Assembly: GCF_000708285.2 (NCBI RefSeq)
Contig: NZ_JAUG01000042.1
Span: forward strand, 1-40,040
Source: Pedobacter borealis DSM 19626
GTDB taxonomy: Bacteria > Bacteroidota > Bacteroidia > Sphingobacteriales > Sphingobacteriaceae
Length of the DNA stretch: 40,040 bases
Direction: 5' to 3'
Both the position numbers and the translations under genes were made by a program. The notes below the pieces were generated by a model, which did no database searches, was not told the DNA's origin, and saw only the letters and a list, made by a program, of their open reading frames with translations. This document shows positions 7,471 to 15,350 of this stretch, one piece after another (the first letter of the stretch is position 1; each line of letters opens with the position of its first letter).

Positions 7471-8259
7471 TTACAGGCCGTTTGCCCTTGCTGTAATCTC
7501 GGCAATATCCAACACCTTAACTTCCTGTTCTTTATCTTTTAGTTTAATGCCGTCGCTTAGCATGGTCATACAAAACGGGCAACCTGCAGCAATAACCTGC
7601 GGATTGGTTTGTAAAGCCTCATCAATGCGTTCTACATTAATATCTTTATTTCCCTTTTCTGGTTCTTTAAACATCTGTGCGCCTCCGGCACCACAGCATA
7701 AGCCATTGCTTTTGCAGCGTTTCATTTCTACCAACTGTGCATCAAGTACTTCCAGGGCTTTTCTAGGCGCTTCGTAAATTCCATTTCCACGGCCCAAATA
7801 ACATGGATCGTGATAGGTGATTTTTTTGCCTTTGAAACTTTCGCCACCCTCAGCTTTTAGTTTGCCCTCGTTAATCAGATCCTGGATCAATTGCGTATGG
7901 TGGATCACTTCGTAGGTGCCGCCTAAACCGGGATATTCATTTTTAATGGTATTGAAGCAATGTGGACAGCCTGTTACAATTTTTTTAATGTTGTAAGCAT
8001 TCAATACCTCAATATTGGTCATGGCCTGCATCTGGAAAAGAAACTCGTTACCGGCTCTTTTAGCAGGATCTCCGGTGCAACTTTCTTCTGTTCCTAAAAC
8101 AGCGTATTTTATGCCTACATGATGTAAGATCTTGCAAATGTCGCGGGTAATTTTCTGCGCTCTTTCATCGTAACTTCCAGCACAGCCAACCCAAAATAAT
8201 ATTTCCGGTTCTTCACCTGCGGCCATCAACTCTGCCATTGTAGGGACTTTAAATTCCAT
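7471..8259 (-). CDS. CCG-domain (Fe-S)-binding protein, HdrB/GlpC-like
   Basis: The protein has 262 residues when started at the ATG at 8259 (MEFKVPTMAELM). The longer frame would need a TTG and adds only seven residues. It carries two cysteine-rich CCG-type domains, as in heterodisulfide reductase subunit B, GlpC and LldE/glycolate-oxidase Fe-S subunits. The visible motifs are WVGCAGS, GCPHCFNT, HDPCYLGRGNG, GLCCGAGGAQMF and GCPFCMTM. There is no membrane segment. It follows the membrane ferredoxin-type gene by 80 bases and probably forms a complex with it, the pair matching the domain set of ETF:menaquinone oxidoreductases. The electron donor is not shown by the sequence; glycolate or lactate oxidation systems are alternatives. 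Confidence 0.88.
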   Translation of the reverse strand: MEFKVPTMAELMAAGEEPEILFWVGCAGSYDERAQKITRDICKILHHVGIKYAVLGTEESCTGDPAKRAGNEFLFQMQAMTNIEVLNAYNIKKIVTGCPHCFNTIKNEYPGLGGTYEVIHHTQLIQDLINEGKLKAEGGESFKGKKITYHDPCYLGRGNGIYEAPRKALEVLDAQLVEMKRCKSNGLCCGAGGAQMFKEPEKGNKDINVERIDEALQTNPQVIAAGCPFCMTMLSDGIKLKDKEQEVKVLDIAEITARANGL

Positions 8260-8339
8260 TTGTCTAGTATCTAGTATCAAGTATCAAGACCTGATGTAAT
8301 TATTATTTTAATTCAATGCCAACTGAAAACTGTCAATTG

Positions 8340-9635
8340 CTAGTTTTCCTGTGCCCAGTTAAAACGATCGGCTGGAGAGTATTTCCAGGGTGCCTGGTTG
8401 TTTTCAATATTTCCCATCATCGCGTTAATGCTGCCTGGTGCCTGCGACTCTTCCATCACGGCAAAACGGCGAAGTTCCATAATAATCTGTAATGGATCGA
8501 TGTTTACCGGACAGGCCTCTACACAGGCGTTACAACTGGTGCAGGCCCAAATTTCTTCTCTGCTAATGTAGTCATCCAATAAAGATTTTCCATCCTGATG
8601 TTCAGCGCCGTGTTTATCAATATTTTGGCCCACTTCGGTAATGCGGTCGCGGGTATCCATCATAATTTTCCGCGGCGATAAAAGTTTACCAGTAATATTT
8701 GCCGGACATACTGAAGTACACCTTCCGCACTCGGTACAGGTATAAGCATTCATGAGGTTTACCCAGCTTAAATCGGTTACGTCTTTGGCTCCAAATTTAC
8801 CGGGTTCGGTTTCTGCCGGAACAAAAGAAGGATCGAGCATGGCTTTCACCTCATTAGTAACTGAGGCCATATTTGTAAACTCACCTTTAGGTTCCAAATT
8901 AGAAAAGTAGGTGTTTGGAAAGGCGAAAAGAATATGAAAATGTTTCGAATAAGGCAGGTAATTTAAGAAAGCCAGTATGCCTATAATGTGAAACCACCAG
9001 CAGCTGCGTTCTAAGATAACCAGGGCACTTTCTGATGAAGGCAGGATATTAATTAAATATTGACTCACTGGAAATGCACCGGCATTAACATAATGGCTGG
9101 CGCCCAAAAGCTGTAATTTTGCATCGGCTGCATTCATTAATAAGAAAGCGCTCATTAACAAAATCTCAGTAATAAGGATGTAATTGGCATCAGATTTTGG
9201 CCAGCTTTTCATCTCAACGCCACTAAAGCGTTTAAGTTTTAGGATATTTCTGCGTACAAGAAAAATAGCGCATGAACCCCAAACAGTAAAGGCGAGGATT
9301 TCGAAAGATCCGATCAGAAAGTTATATAAACCACCCAAACCATTAAAAATCCGGTGTGTGCCGAATAAACCATCGATGATAATCTCCAATACTTCAATGT
9401 TAATGATTACGAAACCGATGTAAACAAAAAAGTGGAGAAAGGCAGGGATAGGGCGGACAACCATTTTAGACTGACCAAATGCCACGCGAAGCATGGTCAT
9501 TAACCTTTTTTGCGGCTGATCTTTTCGATCTACCGGTTTTCCTAAACGGATATTGCGAATTATTTTACGCAGGTTAACTGTAAACAGCGCAATTGCTGCA
9601 AGTGTAAGTACTAGAAAAAGGATCTGTGCTACCAT
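8340..9635 (-). CDS. Membrane-bound 4Fe-4S electron-transfer protein
   Basis: The protein has 431 residues in two parts. The N-terminal part has about five membrane segments (2-20, 62-85, 108-128, 150-170, 210-230) and several histidines that could bind heme b (68, 94, 181, 216, 232, 234), resembling NarI/HdrE-type quinone-reacting domains. The C-terminal part is a di-cluster ferredoxin module: CTECGRCTSVCP (Cys300, 303, 306, 310) and CTSCNACVEACP (Cys365, 368, 371, 375). The missing CCG domain is supplied by the next gene, so the two look like one oxidoreductase split in two. The expected job, passing electrons from a flavoprotein to menaquinone, is inferred from the architecture. Confidence 0.85.
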   Translation of the reverse strand: MVAQILFLVLTLAAIALFTVNLRKIIRNIRLGKPVDRKDQPQKRLMTMLRVAFGQSKMVVRPIPAFLHFFVYIGFVIINIEVLEIIIDGLFGTHRIFNGLGGLYNFLIGSFEILAFTVWGSCAIFLVRRNILKLKRFSGVEMKSWPKSDANYILITEILLMSAFLLMNAADAKLQLLGASHYVNAGAFPVSQYLINILPSSESALVILERSCWWFHIIGILAFLNYLPYSKHFHILFAFPNTYFSNLEPKGEFTNMASVTNEVKAMLDPSFVPAETEPGKFGAKDVTDLSWVNLMNAYTCTECGRCTSVCPANITGKLLSPRKIMMDTRDRITEVGQNIDKHGAEHQDGKSLLDDYISREEIWACTSCNACVEACPVNIDPLQIIMELRRFAVMEESQAPGSINAMMGNIENNQAPWKYSPADRFNWAQEN

Positions 9636-9817
9636 GCAATATTAGATTGTTACGCTAAATTAGGATATTAATCTAAATAAAATGCTATGCATGCATAAAA
9701 AAAATAATAAAATTGTTTGTTTGTACTCATTCTAAGCAAGGATTAAGGCCTGTTTTAAGAATCGTGAAAAATTAATTAATTGATAATCAGCGTAGCAATG
9801 AAATAATCGAAAAAAAA

Positions 9818-9848
9818 TTTTGCTTTTGAAAAAAGAACGCTACATTTG
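9818..9848 (+). promoter_or_regulatory. Promoter of first tRNA-Phe
   Basis: A TTTTG -33 element (TTG at 9820-9822) is followed after 18 bases by TACATTTG (9841-9848), a perfect match to the Bacteroidota -7 consensus TAnnTTTG. The tRNA starts 15 bases later. Confidence 0.75.
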
Positions 9849-9863
9849 CAATCCCAAACGGAT

Positions 9864-9936
9864 GGTGCCATAGCTCAGTCGGTAGAGCAAAGGACTGAAA
9901 ATCCTTGTGTCCCTGGTTCGAATCCAGGTGGCACCA
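9864..9936 (+). tRNA. tRNA-Phe (GAA), copy 1
   Basis: This 73-base tRNA has a perfect 7-bp acceptor stem (GGTGCCA/TGGCACC), a D arm GCTCAGTCGGTAGAGC, the anticodon GAA within GGACTGAAAATCC, and a T arm CCTGGTTCGAATCCAGG. The discriminator base is A and the CCA tail is not encoded. It has its own promoter and terminator, and is repeated identically 279 bases downstream. Confidence 0.97.
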
Positions 9937-9941
9937 CTTCC

Positions 9942-9970
9942 AAAAGCCTTTCAGAAATGAGAGGCTTTTT
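9942..9970 (+). terminator. Terminator of first tRNA-Phe
   Basis: A 12-bp stem (one G-T wobble) with AAAAGCC/GGCTTTT ends and a GAAA tetraloop (9954-9957) runs into six T residues. It starts five bases after the tRNA. Confidence 0.85.
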
Positions 9971-10097
9971 TGGTTTTATGCCATTTCAAAAAGGAATACC
10001 TAAGCGGAAATAAAAATATTTTTTCACAGCATCTTCTTGCTTATCAAAAGGATGAGGCTTTAAGATCGTATTTTTAGAAAAAAATCTAGAATCCATT

Positions 10098-10129
10098 TTT
10101 GGATTTGAAAAAAAGAATGCTACATTTGC
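10098..10129 (+). promoter_or_regulatory. Promoter of second tRNA-Phe
   Basis: TTG at 10100-10102 is followed after 19 bases by TACATTTG (10122-10129). From about 10106 to the tRNA the sequence is nearly the same as upstream of the first copy, showing that the promoter was duplicated with the gene. Confidence 0.75.
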
Positions 10130-10142
10130 AATCCCAAAAGGA

Positions 10143-10215
10143 GGTGCCATAGCTCAGTCGGTAGAGCAAAGGACTGAAAATCCTTGTGTCCCTGGTTCGA
10201 ATCCAGGTGGCACCA
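10143..10215 (+). tRNA. tRNA-Phe (GAA), copy 2
   Basis: This is an identical 73-base copy of the tRNA at 9864-9936, with the same arms, GAA anticodon and A discriminator base, and no encoded CCA. It too has its own promoter and terminator. The spacer between the two copies has diverged far more than the tRNA. Confidence 0.97.
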
Positions 10216-10225
10216 CTTCTAAACG

Positions 10226-10256
10226 AAAGCCTTACAGAAATGTAAGGCTTTTATTT
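10226..10256 (+). terminator. Terminator of second tRNA-Phe
   Basis: A perfect 11-bp stem (AAAGCCTTACA/TGTAAGGCTTT) with a GAAA tetraloop is followed by a T-rich run that reaches the stop codon of the convergent gene at 10258. It may also stop transcription of that gene from the other side. Confidence 0.85.
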
Positions 10257-10257
10257 T

Positions 10258-11265
10258 TTAAAGTAATTTTAAAAAGAGGAAACTGTTATTTTCTTTTCTG
10301 AAAACATATTCTTTCCAAAAAAAATCATCATCCATCGTGCACGATGAATCAAGAAAATCATCTTCGTCCCAATTTGAAATGGTCTTTAGATTATTTATGA
10401 TTAAATCGCTGTAGAAAAAGGAGAAATCATGTTCATCATTCTTAAAATACACCCACTCATAAAATTGCCTATCCTCCATGTTTAGCAAATAATACCTTAA
10501 TCGCCATTTATTCTGATAATCGGCTACAAGTGCACAAAAAATAACCTGTTTTTTATGCACCGGAAAAATCATAGGATAGTTAATTCTTAACGGGCATAGT
10601 TCTGTATATTCTGATGGAAAAGTTATTCGAATCTCTTCAAAAAATGGTTTAATAAACTCTTCGTCGCAATAATTTGCAAAAGCTCTGTTTATTTTTTCTT
10701 TTTTTTCCTGCTTTAAAATGGCTACTAAGTAGGGTGAATCTTTAAATTCTTCGAACTGTATATCTCTTAAGGTAACCGTTTTGCCTAGTACATCATGCTG
10801 GAGAGGTGCGTTCGGAAGAAACAAGCAATCATGCCAAAAATTGGCATTGTTACACGGTTTTTGAATATCATCTCTAACTTCAATTTCATCTTTCTGATTA
10901 CCATAAAAGGTAAGGCTTTTTAAAATAAACCACTCGGCTTCAAAGAACATGCCCGTAAAGGAAACCGAAAAATAGGTATATACTTTTTCATCAATAAGCT
11001 CACGGGTTGATTTGCTTTGCCAGGAATCAGGAGTAATGAAATTTTTTGCCTGTTTAAAATCATAGAACAATGAGGTATAACCATGAAATAGATCATGATG
11101 ATATTCAAAATCGTCATAATCTATTTCCGATATTTTTGTTAAAGTTGCAGCATAAAATTTGTTGTGTTCTTTATTAAAGACGCCTCCAAAATAACCTTTT
11201 AGCAGTGGTTTTTCTACTCTTGGCCATAATATTGACCGTAATTCTTCAGAATCTGAGAAATTCAT
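10258..11265 (-). CDS. Hypothetical protein, orphan next to tRNA-Phe
   Basis: The protein has 335 residues, without a signal peptide or membrane segment. It is rich in aromatic and acidic residues (for example NWDEDDFLDSSCTMDDDFFW near the C-terminus) and looks like a soluble alpha/beta protein. I recognise no domain or catalytic motif. It is convergent with the duplicated tRNA-Phe units, whose terminator touches its stop codon, and about 255 bases of gene-free sequence lie upstream of its start. Genes of unknown function next to tRNAs are often accessory, but no integrase or attachment repeat is seen here, so acquisition by transfer is only a possibility. Confidence 0.6.
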   Translation of the reverse strand: MNFSDSEELRSILWPRVEKPLLKGYFGGVFNKEHNKFYAATLTKISEIDYDDFEYHHDLFHGYTSLFYDFKQAKNFITPDSWQSKSTRELIDEKVYTYFSVSFTGMFFEAEWFILKSLTFYGNQKDEIEVRDDIQKPCNNANFWHDCLFLPNAPLQHDVLGKTVTLRDIQFEEFKDSPYLVAILKQEKKEKINRAFANYCDEEFIKPFFEEIRITFPSEYTELCPLRINYPMIFPVHKKQVIFCALVADYQNKWRLRYYLLNMEDRQFYEWVYFKNDEHDFSFFYSDLIINNLKTISNWDEDDFLDSSCTMDDDFFWKEYVFRKENNSFLFLKLL

Positions 11266-11481
11266 ATTGTGGATTTTGCATAAATCTATCAGTTTGAATT
11301 TTTTAAACCAAATATTAGTCGGGATCTACTACCAAGGGTAAGTCAGAGGAATAGTTCGAGATTGCGGCATTCTTGTGAAATTTTATAGTAAATGTTATAC
11401 CCGTTTGGGAATGATTTCTAAGTTTTGGCTGTCTTTTGTTCCCGATCGGGCATGATTTTTTGATCTGATATTTCGTTTACA

Positions 11482-11511
11482 AAAAAAAAGCCTCCGTTTT
11501 ATCCAGAGGCC
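11482..11511 (-). terminator. Terminator of the SRPBCC gene
   Basis: Read on the minus strand, GCCTC(TG) pairs with (CG)GAGGC and is followed by nine T residues. It lies ten bases after the stop at 11521. Confidence 0.85.
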
Positions 11512-11520
11512 CATCGATTT

Positions 11521-11970
11521 TTATGTCTCCACATGATATTCGCTCCGTTTTTCAGCTAGTTCTTTAACCTTATCCAGCGCTTTTGGCCAAGTTTTTTCGA
11601 AATAATCTTTCCATTCATTGTTAATGTCCATATCGATGAGGAGTTCTGTCTTGCCATCTTTTTCATTGAGCGTATAATTCTCGAGTGTCTCGCCCCAATC
11701 TCCGCTGAAATCTTCCTTGCTGTCTTTTATTTCGCCCAGGTGTTTAATAGACATATACCGGTTAGGGATATTATCCTGAATCACAGCTACCATTCCATCT
11801 CCGTTATCACCCAGAAACAGGGCCTTGCTTCCTTTTTTCCAATCGGTTTCTACACGCGATCCTGCTGCAAAAACAGCTGTCCACTTGGGGTAGGTTTCTA
11901 CGCCAAACAGCGTATCCCAAACTTTTTCTGCTGTGGCGTTAATTGTGGTTTTAAATTCGATCTTTTCCAT
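11521..11970 (-). CDS. SRPBCC (AHSA1/START-like) domain protein
   Basis: The protein has 149 residues and one START/Bet v1-like fold of the AHSA1 type. The typical opening (IEFKTTINATAEKVWDTLFGVETYPKWTAVF) and the closing amphipathic helix (YFEKTWPKALDKVKELAEK) are both present. Such proteins bind a small hydrophobic ligand in a central cavity; no ligand can be named here. It is cytoplasmic. It stands alone, with its own terminator downstream and a near-consensus -7 element (CAAATTTG, minus strand) upstream. The length is normal for single-domain members. Confidence 0.85.
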   Translation of the reverse strand: MEKIEFKTTINATAEKVWDTLFGVETYPKWTAVFAAGSRVETDWKKGSKALFLGDNGDGMVAVIQDNIPNRYMSIKHLGEIKDSKEDFSGDWGETLENYTLNEKDGKTELLIDMDINNEWKDYFEKTWPKALDKVKELAEKRSEYHVET

Positions 11971-12288
11971 GGTTCTTGGTTTTTAAATCAGCTAATTTAG
12001 TATAACAAATTTGCAGCGGATTTGATTGACTTAAGCGGTGCAAAGGCGACAATTTATGGGGGCATAAGGACTAACAGTGCAACACTGGTTTGGTAGATCT
12101 TGTTAAAATTTGCTAAATATCTCAGTGCAAAGTAATTTAATTGATAGATTTACGTAATTCACTGATGCATATGCACAAGAACACAATATTTTGAATTAAA
12201 TTTAGTTTGTTGGTTGACAAAAGTTTCTTCCCGAAGAACTTAACCTTTGCCCAGTACGTATATAAAAGATAATGTTACAATAATTTCA
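11971..12288. other. Divergent intergenic region
   Basis: No gene is seen. It holds the upstream regions of the SRPBCC gene (minus) and the S41 peptidase gene (plus). A small CAGTG-CAA-CACTG hairpin lies at 12075-12087. A TTGAC element (12214-12218) and AACCTTTG (12242-12249), 25 bases apart, are a weak promoter candidate for the peptidase. Confidence 0.45.
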
Positions 12289-13887
12289 ATGAGAAATAAG
12301 AAATTCCTTTACCTGGTTGCACTAGGTTTTTTAAGCTTTGGGGCCATTACCGGCTGCAAAAAGAGCAGTTCTGCGCCTGATGAGCCAGTAACCCCGCCAG
12401 TTGTTACTACGCCTACCGGAAAGCGGGATGAGTTGACTAAAGATTCTATCTTTTTATATGGTAAAGAACTTTATTATTGGAATACTTCGCTACCAACTTA
12501 TGAAGTGTTTAATCCGCGTGGATTTAGTTCGAATGAAGCTGAGTTATACGCTATGACACAATATTCTTTAGATCCGGCAACAGGAAAGCCATATGAATAT
12601 GTAAGTAATTCTGGCGAGCCCAAATATTCGTTTTTCGATTACACGGCAGTTACGACTGGAAAAACCGGGGCACTTAAAGCTGATGTAAATGGCTCGGCCA
12701 ATGATTACGGTTTTTCTGTTCAATATAATAACACTACAGATTTAAGGGTAAAATATGTTTATCCCAACTCGCCAGCAGCATTGCAGGGTTTAACTCGTGG
12801 CTGTAGGATAACCAGTGTAAACGGAAGAACAGATCTGACCTATCCTGGTGCAATTAATTTTTTAAATAGTGCTATTTTTGGCACAAATGCAACGGTGACC
12901 CTGGCTTTCAATGATATTAGCGGCAACCAAAAAACAGCTGTTGTATCTAGCAGTTTATATACCGTTAACCCAATATTGTTTACCAATGTTTATACGGTTG
13001 GTACAAAGAAAGTTGGTTATATTGTATTCAATAGTTTCACCAATAATGCTTCTGCAGCAATAAATACGGTTTTTTCTAATTTTGCTACCCAGGGGGTAAG
13101 TGAATTGATCATTGATTTACGCTATAATGGCGGTGGTTATGTTTCAACAGCTACCCAGATAATCAATTTGGTTGCACCTGCAGGAGAAACAGGTAATACG
13201 ATGTTTACTTCTTATTACAATAATTACCTACAATCAATCACTAGTGCTCAGCGCAAAGCCTCCGTTTTGGCACACCAACCGCTGTTAGATGATGCTGGTA
13301 AATTACAGACCTTTACCACGGGTGTAAACGGAAAGTATGCCACTTATGCCGATTTAAATTATTCACCAACAGCTGCTGATAATATAGAGAAATTTGCAAA
13401 GTCTGGCTCATTATCATTAAACAGAGTTTATTTTATAGTAACTGGATCAACAGCCTCGGCAAGCGAGCTGACCATTAACAGCTTAAAACCGGTAATGGAT
13501 GTAAAACTGATTGGTAGAACAACTTATGGTAAACCTGTTGGTTTCTTCCCAATCAGAATAGATAAGGTGGATATGTATATTCCAGAATTTGAAACCAAAA
13601 ATAAAGTTGGCGTTGGTGGTTACTATTCTGGCCTAACGGTTGATAAAGAATCAGCAGAAGATTTAACCAAAGCATGGGGCGATGAAACAGAGACTTTGTT
13701 GGCCTACGCATTGTTGTATGCCAAGAACGGAAATTTTGTAACTACAGCAGCAAAAACAGCTAGCTTAAGTACAACCACAACCGTAATGCCATCAAAACTA
13801 TCTGTAGCAGAACTAAGAGCATTAGATGAAAAGTTAGATCCAAAAGGATTTAAGGGAATGGTGATGACACCAGATAAGAAATTTTAA
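12289..13887 (+). CDS. S41 family C-terminal processing peptidase, lipoprotein
   Basis: The protein has 532 residues from the ATG at 12289. An in-frame TTG 14 codons upstream is rejected because the downstream ATG leads directly into a lipoprotein signal (lipobox ITGC, Cys23). A PDZ-like region spans about 133-210, with VKYVYPNSPAALQGLTRGCRI as its ligand-groove segment. The S41 catalytic domain follows, with DLRYNGGGY (276-284), the nucleophile in TGSTASASE (Ser390) and the probable general base Lys415 in GRTTYGKPVG. S41 enzymes cleave proteins near the C-terminus; the substrate is unknown. It should sit on a membrane facing the periplasm or outside. A strong bidirectional terminator separates it from the next, convergent gene. 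Confidence 0.92.
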   Translation: MRNKKFLYLVALGFLSFGAITGCKKSSSAPDEPVTPPVVTTPTGKRDELTKDSIFLYGKELYYWNTSLPTYEVFNPRGFSSNEAELYAMTQYSLDPATGKPYEYVSNSGEPKYSFFDYTAVTTGKTGALKADVNGSANDYGFSVQYNNTTDLRVKYVYPNSPAALQGLTRGCRITSVNGRTDLTYPGAINFLNSAIFGTNATVTLAFNDISGNQKTAVVSSSLYTVNPILFTNVYTVGTKKVGYIVFNSFTNNASAAINTVFSNFATQGVSELIIDLRYNGGGYVSTATQIINLVAPAGETGNTMFTSYYNNYLQSITSAQRKASVLAHQPLLDDAGKLQTFTTGVNGKYATYADLNYSPTAADNIEKFAKSGSLSLNRVYFIVTGSTASASELTINSLKPVMDVKLIGRTTYGKPVGFFPIRIDKVDMYIPEFETKNKVGVGGYYSGLTVDKESAEDLTKAWGDETETLLAYALLYAKNGNFVTTAAKTASLSTTTTVMPSKLSVAELRALDEKLDPKGFKGMVMTPDKKF

Positions 13888-13903
13888 TAAAAGTTCTTTA
13901 ATA

Positions 13904-13945
13904 AAAAATGCCCGCTTAACATATTTAATTAAGCGGGCATTTTTA
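13904..13945. terminator. Strong bidirectional terminator
   Basis: A perfect 12-bp stem (ATGCCCGCTTAA at 13908-13919 with TTAAGCGGGCAT at 13929-13940) is flanked by A residues on the left and T residues on the right. It can serve the S41 peptidase gene and the convergent LEA14-like gene. Confidence 0.92.
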
Positions 13946-13958
13946 TTTGTGGTGGTAT

Positions 13959-14561
13959 TTACAATAATATTTTACTGCTGATATCTTTATTGATGGTAAT
14001 GTAACCTGGATATTTAACAGGTGTATTGCCCAGCATAAAGGTCGGTTTTATTTTAATGGTTAATAAACCTAATTTTTCATCTTTTGAAGCTGATCCTTTC
14101 TGAGCAGCCTTGATAATATCGTTAAAAACATTGCCGTTAGATACTAACCCGTAAATGTTGCTTACCAGTTGTACCGGAACAGTAACTGTTTGTCCCTGTG
14201 CAATGCTTACATTTTGATTAACAATGCCTTCTGCCAAATCGGTATTATTCACCAATATTTTATATTCGAACTGGTTGATGGCTGCTAAATTACTCGATGG
14301 GTTAGTTATTTCTAAATTCAGATTGGCTCTTAAAGGAATGTCTTTTCTTAACAAACCCAATGCAACCCCAGGTAAGCTGGTTAAGCTAAAGCTTTGCTGA
14401 TCCATTAACTTTTTAACATCTGTACCTGCAATCGATACCTGTTGTACACCTGTAATTTTATAGGTGCAGTCTTCCAGGGCTTTTATCTGCTGTGCCTGCC
14501 TGTTTATTCCACAGCCAAAAAGGCCAACAGTTAAAAGGCATACTAATAATCTTTGTTTCAT
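13959..14561 (-). CDS. LEA14-like lipoprotein
   Basis: The protein has 200 residues when started at 14561 (MKQRLLVCLLTVGLFGCG), which gives a clean lipoprotein signal with its lipobox ending at the Cys of FGCG. A longer frame reaches 14624 but would bury the signal. The mature part resembles a LEA14/WHy-type beta domain: LNLEITNPSSNLAAINQFEYKILVNN followed by VPVQLVSNIYG. Such domains are common in Bacteroidota lipoproteins and have no enzymatic function known to me. It is membrane-anchored. A 26-base near-perfect palindrome (14585-14610) lies about 25 bases upstream of the start and may be an operator or an mRNA hairpin. Confidence 0.75.
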   Translation of the reverse strand: MKQRLLVCLLTVGLFGCGINRQAQQIKALEDCTYKITGVQQVSIAGTDVKKLMDQQSFSLTSLPGVALGLLRKDIPLRANLNLEITNPSSNLAAINQFEYKILVNNTDLAEGIVNQNVSIAQGQTVTVPVQLVSNIYGLVSNGNVFNDIIKAAQKGSASKDEKLGLLTIKIKPTFMLGNTPVKYPGYITINKDISSKILL

Positions 14562-14584
14562 TTTATGTGTGTTAGGTGATAGCA

Positions 14585-14610
14585 TAAATATCCAAAAATT
14601 TGGATATTTA
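14585..14610. promoter_or_regulatory. Palindromic operator candidate
   Basis: TAAATATCCAAA (14585-14596) and TTTGGATATTTA (14599-14610) are perfect inverted arms with a two-base centre. The position, shortly upstream of the LEA14-like start at 14561, fits a repressor site or a 5' leader hairpin. No nearby gene is an obvious regulator for it. Confidence 0.4.
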
Positions 14611-14652
14611 TATACTGCAAACATAACGCCAAAATAATAAATCTATTTTAGA

Positions 14653-14747
14653 TAGGTTAATTGCTTAATCGGTTAATTGTTTAAACCGGTTAACTAAAGA
14701 TCAAATCAGAACAATTTAACAATCTATCGATTTAAACAATTAACCTA
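14653..14747. repeat. GGTTAATTG-family long palindrome, copy A
   Basis: TAGGTTAATTG (14653-14663) and CAATTAACCTA (14737-14747) form a perfect 11-bp inverted pair. The interior carries further GGTTAATTG and CGGTTAA blocks. It ends about 30 bases before the GNAT start; copy B begins directly after the GNAT stop. Confidence 0.65.
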
Positions 14748-14775
14748 AACCATTAACTTTACAAAAAGAAAAGAC

Positions 14776-15258
14776 ATGGCCATTACCATCCGGAAGATAA
14801 CTGCACAGGATAATACTGCAACAGCTGAAATGATCAGGGCTGTTTTAAGAGAATTTAAAATAGACAAGCCGGGCACGGTTTATACCGATCCTACAACCGA
14901 TGAGTTATCTACACTTTTCGAGCACCCTCAATCGGCTTACTGGCTGGCCGAAGAGGATGGACTTATTGTTGGCGGCTGCGGTATTTATCCAACCGAAGGT
15001 TTGCCAGAGGGTTGTGTTGAACTGGTTAAATTATATACCTCGGCATCTTCGCGTGGCAAAGGCATTGGCAAAATGCTTATGGAGAAAAGTATAGAGTCGG
15101 CGCAGCATTTTGGCTATAATGAGATTTATCTGGAATCGTTTCCATCGCTTACCCGGGCAATTGAGATGTACGAAAAGGCAGGATTTAAAAAAATCGTAGC
15201 TCCATTGGGTAATTCAGGCCATTTTGCCTGTAATGTTTGGATGCTAATGGTTTTATAG
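14776..15258 (+). CDS. GNAT family N-acetyltransferase
   Basis: The protein has 160 residues in a single GNAT fold. The acetyl-CoA pyrophosphate-binding motif A is clear: LVKLYTSASSRGKGIGKMLM, with R93-G-K-G-I-G-K99. The strand and loop after it (YNEIYLESFPSLTRAIEMYEKAGF) are also typical. It is cytoplasmic. The substrate cannot be read from the sequence; amino acid, polyamine or antibiotic acceptors are all possible. The gene is enclosed by two copies of the same palindromic repeat, one upstream (14653-14747) and one starting at the base after the stop codon (15259-15345). It is convergent with the TonB-type receptor gene. Confidence 0.88.
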   Translation: MAITIRKITAQDNTATAEMIRAVLREFKIDKPGTVYTDPTTDELSTLFEHPQSAYWLAEEDGLIVGGCGIYPTEGLPEGCVELVKLYTSASSRGKGIGKMLMEKSIESAQHFGYNEIYLESFPSLTRAIEMYEKAGFKKIVAPLGNSGHFACNVWMLMVL

Positions 15259-15345
15259 AAGGTTAATTGTTGAAACTGCTTAATCGGTTAACTGATTTGA
15301 ACAATTGCTCAATTAAACAGCTAACCGATTTATACAATTAACCTT
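15259..15345. repeat. GGTTAATTG-family long palindrome, copy B
   Basis: Outer arms AAGGTTAATTGT (15259-15270) and ACAATTAACCTT (15334-15345) are perfect over 12 bp; inner arms at 15282-15294 and 15318-15330 match at 12 of 13 positions. It fills the gap between the convergent GNAT and receptor genes and could act as a bidirectional terminator. Confidence 0.8.
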
Positions 15346-15350
15346 TATTC

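Noticed and set aside
9864..10215. Integration site of a genomic island at tRNA-Phe
   Set aside because: Both tRNAs are complete, no integrase gene is in the window and no partial tRNA end is found elsewhere; the repeat is explained by local duplication.
12247..12288. Upstream TTG start of the S41 peptidase
   Set aside because: It would add 14 residues before a complete lipoprotein signal peptide and overlap the candidate -7 region; the ATG at 12289 is preferred.
14562..14624. Longer N-terminus of the LEA14-like protein
   Set aside because: It would place 21 residues ahead of a complete lipoprotein signal peptide and run through the 26-base palindrome.
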